Of a stretch of DNA of 64,000 nt, positions 58,951 through 64,000 are shown one piece after another. The translations under genes and the position numbers were made by a program. This stretch comes from JADGRF01 sp036382515 (GTDB lineage: Bacteria; Myxococcota_A; Polyangia; Polyangiales; JAFGIB01). The stretch's first letter is position 1, and each line of letters starts with the position of its first letter. The stretch is from contig DASVHQ010000135.1 in the NCBI GenBank assembly GCA_036382515.1, positions 48,122-112,121 on the forward strand, given 5' to 3'. Under the pieces are notes generated by a model that saw only the letters and a list, made by a program, of their open reading frames with translations, was not told where the DNA came from and did not search any database.

Positions 58951-59280
58951 CTACAACGAGGCAGGGCCGTGCGCCGCGAGCGCCGACGTCGGGACGGACC
59001 CCGACCTCAGTTGCACCGTGGCAGCGGGGCCGAAGCGCGCCGTCTCGGTGAGGACCGAGCTCGGGTCGACATCGCTCACTTGCAGAACGTGCACGCTGCC
59101 GTCCGCGCCCGTCACCCTGTAGAACGCGGCGCTGGCATCGCTTGTGGCCGCGCTCGGTGCTCGCTCCGGCTGCGAGTGAGCGCGTTGCCACTGCGCCACG
59201 CCCAGGCCGAGTGTGACGTACAGCGCACACAAGACGCCGCTCGCCACGAAGAGGTGAACGTGGACCCGCGGGCTTGCCAT
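58951..59280 (-). CDS. Small single-pass membrane protein
   Basis: The protein has 109 residues, with one N-terminal hydrophobic segment (LFVASGVLCALYVTLGLGV) and a short exported domain (FYRVTGADGSVHVLQVSDV). No family was recognised. It lies 10 bases after clpA on the same strand, so it may be cotranscribed with clpS-clpA. Confidence 0.55.
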   Translation of the reverse strand: MASPRVHVHLFVASGVLCALYVTLGLGVAQWQRAHSQPERAPSAATSDASAAFYRVTGADGSVHVLQVSDVDPSSVLTETARFGPAATVQLRSGSVPTSALAAHGPASL

Positions 59281-59290
59281 GGCGGGCGCC

Positions 59291-61624
<2,334 letters not shown>

Positions 61625-61640
61625 CGTTCTTCAGTCTCCG

Positions 61641-61973
61641 TCAGTCTCCATCGTGGGGCTCGATGGTGAGCATCAGCGGGAACTCGCGCTCCTGAGACAG
61701 GGCGTCGACCTGGCGCACCTTCATCTCGGCGACTTCGTACGTGTACACGCCGGCCACGCCCACGCCGTTTTGGTGCACGTGCAGCATGACCTGCACGGCT
61801 TCGGGCTCGGGCTTGTGGAAGATGGCGCGCAGCACTTCGACGACGAACTCACGCGTGGTGTAGTCGTCGTTGTGCATCAGCACTTTGTAGCGCGGAGGCT
61901 TCTTGAGCTTGCGCTCCGTCTCGGAGTGCGTGCGTGTGATCACCCCCGTGCCACTCTGGTCGCGGTCGGCCAT
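61641..61973 (-). CDS. clpS: ClpS adaptor protein
   Basis: ClpS delivers N-end-rule substrates to ClpA. The 110 residues have the family block YKVLMHNDDYTTREFVVEVL, then VQVMLHVHQNGVGVAGVY and the Met/Glu-rich C-terminal strand. It is first in the clpS-clpA unit. Confidence 0.96.
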   Translation of the reverse strand: MADRDQSGTGVITRTHSETERKLKKPPRYKVLMHNDDYTTREFVVEVLRAIFHKPEPEAVQVMLHVHQNGVGVAGVYTYEVAEMKVRQVDALSQEREFPLMLTIEPHDGD

Positions 61974-61995
61974 TCACACGTATTGTAACCATGAA

Positions 61996-62505
61996 TCAGC
62001 GGGAAGCACGCGCTTGCTCCCGCTCGACCGCCGCGTACAGGCGCTCGGCCAGGTCGCGCAGGCCCACGCCGCGGTAGCGCGGCTCGATCAGCCAGGGCTC
62101 GCCGTCGTGCAGGCGCAGCACCACCAGCAGGCGATCGTCATCGATTTCCACCGCCTGGATGCGCGACAGCGGCAGGCTGCGCGCGTCAGCACCCTCGGCC
62201 AGCGCCAGGTGGTGTTCGCCGATCTCGAGGTAGTGTGCCTGGCCTGGCAGCTGGCTCTTGCGCTGCTTCCAGTGTCGCCTGGCCCACAGCACGGCGAACG
62301 CGCAGCTGGTGAGGCCCACGCCGCGCAGCCACAGCTCGTCTGCCACGGCCATGAGCCACAGGCCGCTGCCGAGCGCCAGCGCCGCAGCCAACAGGCGCAG
62401 CGCCGCGGCGTGGCGCTCCCCATCCATGTCGACCCACAGCCGCTCGGTGCTTGCGTTGGCCGAGGTGTCGGGTGCTGCACAGATCGCGGGTGGGGGGGCG
62501 GTCAT
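61996..62505 (-). CDS. Small two-pass membrane protein with PH-like tail
   Basis: The protein has 169 residues from ATG 62505. Two adjacent hydrophobic segments (LRLLAAALALGSGLWLMAV and GVGLTSCAFAVLWA) precede a beta region (YLEIGEHHLALAEGADARSLPLSRIQAVEIDDDRLLVVLRL) resembling bacterial PH domains. The function is unknown. A much longer in-frame start at 62838 would overlap the plus-strand oxidoreductase and is rejected. Confidence 0.6.
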   Translation of the reverse strand: MTAPPPAICAAPDTSANASTERLWVDMDGERHAAALRLLAAALALGSGLWLMAVADELWLRGVGLTSCAFAVLWARRHWKQRKSQLPGQAHYLEIGEHHLALAEGADARSLPLSRIQAVEIDDDRLLVVLRLHDGEPWLIEPRYRGVGLRDLAERLYAAVEREQARASR

Positions 62506-62623
62506 GGAAACGCTCCCAGTGTGCAGGATGGCAAGCTCGCGCGCACGGGGTCTTGCAGGCCCGGACGCCGTGCTATACGGGCGGTGGTCTCGGGCGCAGG
62601 CGCCCGCGAGAACGGAGAGTGCG

Positions 62624-63664
62624 ATGAAGCTGGGATTGGTCGTCGGGTACTCCGGGCGCAAGCTCACCTTGCCGATGGGGCTCGTGCATGAAGCCGAGCA
62701 GCTGGGCTTCGATTCGGTGTGGACCTCGGAGGCGTACGGCTCCGACGCCGTGAGCGTGTCGGCGTGGATCCTCGCCAACACCAAGAAGATCAAGGTCGGC
62801 ACCGCGATCTTGCAGATGCCCGCGCGCACTCCGACCATGGCTGCGATGACCGCGATGTCGCTCGATCAGCTCTCGGGCGGGCGCTTCATCGTGGGCCTGG
62901 GGCCTTCGGGGCCGCAGGTGGTCGAGGGTTGGTACGGTGCGACCTACGCCAAGCCGCTCACGCGCCTGCGCGAGTACATCGAAATCATGCGCAAGGTCTT
63001 CGCGCGCGAAGCGCCGGTGCAATACGACGGCGTCCACTACCAGTTGCCGTACAACGGCGCGGACAAGAGCGGGCTCGGCAAGCCGCTCAAGAGCATCCTG
63101 CACTGCGAAAACAAGATCCCGATATACACCGCCAGCCTGCAGCACAAGGCCGTGGCGCTCAGCGCCGAGCTCACCGACGGCTTCTTTCCGATCTGGCTGA
63201 ACCCCGAGAAGCCCGAGCTCTTCGCAGCCCCGGTGCAGGAAGGTCTGACGAAGGCCGGCGGCGGTAAGAGCCTCAAGGACTTCGACATCGCCCCGTTCGT
63301 GGGCGTGGTGATGGGTGACGACGTCGCCCAGTGCCGCAACCTCGTGAAGCCCGGCATGGCGCTCTACATCGGCGGCATGGGTGCGCGCGGCAAGAACTTC
63401 TACACGGCGTACGCCACGCAGCTGGGCTACGGCGAGGCGGCGCTCAAGATCCAGGACCTGTACCTCGGGGGCAAGAAGGAAGAGGCCGCGGCCGCTGTGC
63501 CCGATCAACTGGTGGACGACGTCACGCTGGTCGGCCCCAAGGAACGCATCAAGGAGCGGCTGCAGGCCTGGATTGCGGCGGGCAAGCAGCACCAGGTCGG
63601 CACCATGATCATCGGTTCGGGTCAGCCCGAGGCGTTGCGCGTGATCGCCGAAACGGTGCTCTGA
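62624..63664 (+). CDS. LLM-class F420-dependent oxidoreductase
   Basis: The protein has 346 residues from ATG 62624, with GGAGAG upstream. It has the luciferase-like TIM barrel with MKLGLVVGYSG, GFDSVWTSEAYGSDAV, KIKVGTAILQMPARTPTMAAMTAMSLDQLSGGRFIVGLG blocks (read as separate motifs), WYGATYAKPL and IYTASLQHKAVALSAELTDGFFPIWL. Family members reduce or oxidise substrates with F420 or FMN. F420-binding residues were not checked individually. Substrate is unknown. Confidence 0.88.
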   Translation: MKLGLVVGYSGRKLTLPMGLVHEAEQLGFDSVWTSEAYGSDAVSVSAWILANTKKIKVGTAILQMPARTPTMAAMTAMSLDQLSGGRFIVGLGPSGPQVVEGWYGATYAKPLTRLREYIEIMRKVFAREAPVQYDGVHYQLPYNGADKSGLGKPLKSILHCENKIPIYTASLQHKAVALSAELTDGFFPIWLNPEKPELFAAPVQEGLTKAGGGKSLKDFDIAPFVGVVMGDDVAQCRNLVKPGMALYIGGMGARGKNFYTAYATQLGYGEAALKIQDLYLGGKKEEAAAAVPDQLVDDVTLVGPKERIKERLQAWIAAGKQHQVGTMIIGSGQPEALRVIAETVL

Positions 63665-63750
63665 CGCTGCCAAGTGCGCCGTGCGCCGCAGCTCACGGCT
63701 GCTGCGCCGTGCCGCCATGCATGACTGCGTGATGCGGCGCGGGCGTGCGA

Positions 63751-64000
63751 TCACTCAAGGACGAGACGCAGGTAGAACTCGCCCTGCGTGCGGTTCTCGA
63801 CGCTGACGTACTTGTCACTGACATCGTAGAAGTTGGCCACGTCGCCCACGCCGAGGAATGCGCGTCGGGTCGCAGCCTGGTTCGTGTCGTCTTCTACGAA
63901 CGACAGGTAGGGCAGCACGAGCGTGGGCTTGCGCCCGAGCGGGTGCGCGACCGTGACCTTGGCACCGGCACCCAGCGCAATCCACTTCGACCCGCTCCAG
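63751..64000 (-). CDS. Outer-membrane beta-barrel protein, C-terminal part
   Basis: Only the last 83 residues are visible; the gene continues past the right edge. Reading from the edge, strands alternate (KWIALGAGAKVTVAHPL, PTLVLPYLSFVED), and the protein ends in EFYLRLVLE, a typical terminal barrel strand with aromatic residues. It is convergent with the oxidoreductase. Its family cannot be assigned from this fragment. Confidence 0.5.
   Translation of the reverse strand, partial: WSGSKWIALGAGAKVTVAHPLGRKPTLVLPYLSFVEDDTNQAATRRAFLGVGDVANFYDVSDKYVSVENRTQGEFYLRLVLE

Noticed and set aside
62506..62838. Longer start for the minus-strand membrane protein at 61996
   Set aside because: The extension overlaps the well-supported oxidoreductase gene on the other strand and has no export or domain features.

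Overview
This is about 64 kb of high-GC, densely coded chromosome. The combination of secreted TPR proteins, outer-membrane beta-barrels, HEAT-repeat proteins, many lipoproteins and homologues of Myxococcus gliding-motility (Glt) proteins points to a myxobacterium or a close relative (Myxococcota). I saw no mobile element, CRISPR array, rRNA or tRNA. Conserved housekeeping genes (ftsY, carB, greA, recG, rpmB, nnr, aat, clpA, clpS, tsaE) are spread through the window, so this looks like core chromosome rather than an island.

Positions 1-7600 carry two outer-membrane beta-barrel genes on the minus strand (the first runs off the left edge), ftsY, a membrane protein with carboxypeptidase-regulatory-like domains, a HEAT-repeat protein, a HAMP protein without an output domain, a YraN-family protein and a cysteine-rich lipoprotein. 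Positions 8002-29112 hold the main system, all on the plus strand: a GltC-like TPR protein, GltD/AgmU-like TPR protein, GltE/AglT-like TPR lipoprotein, a small secreted CglF-like protein, a GltG/PglI-like protein (FHA domain, one membrane segment, TonB-like tail), another secreted TPR protein, and a giant 3377-residue cytoplasmic TPR protein like GltI/AgmK. Together with the beta-barrels at 1-1678 these could form an envelope-spanning complex from cytoplasm to outer membrane, as described for the Glt gliding machine and its paralogue, the Nfs spore-coat machine. The AglR/Q/S-type motor, GltJ and GltH are not in the window.

Positions 29160-43971 hold an M1-type metallopeptidase with a small membrane protein, tsaE, carB, greA, an alpha/beta hydrolase, recG, a membrane-anchored sulfatase-like/HEAT protein translationally coupled to recG, and a membrane protein with PH-like halves. 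Positions 44111-55663 hold a large multi-domain periplasmic protein with a C-terminal PDZ, rpmB, a RluA-type pseudouridine synthase, two lipoproteins, a PrkA-like AAA/kinase, nnr, an ECF sigma factor with no visible anti-sigma partner, and a rhodanese-MoeB fusion. Positions 55796-64000 hold a lipoprotein sensor, aat, a TerB-like protein, an isoaspartyl peptidase, clpA with clpS, small membrane proteins, an LLM-class oxidoreductase, and the C-terminus of another outer-membrane barrel cut by the right edge.

All family assignments come from reading translated sequence and recalled family features; no database search was run. The Glt assignments rest on domain layout, length and gene order.
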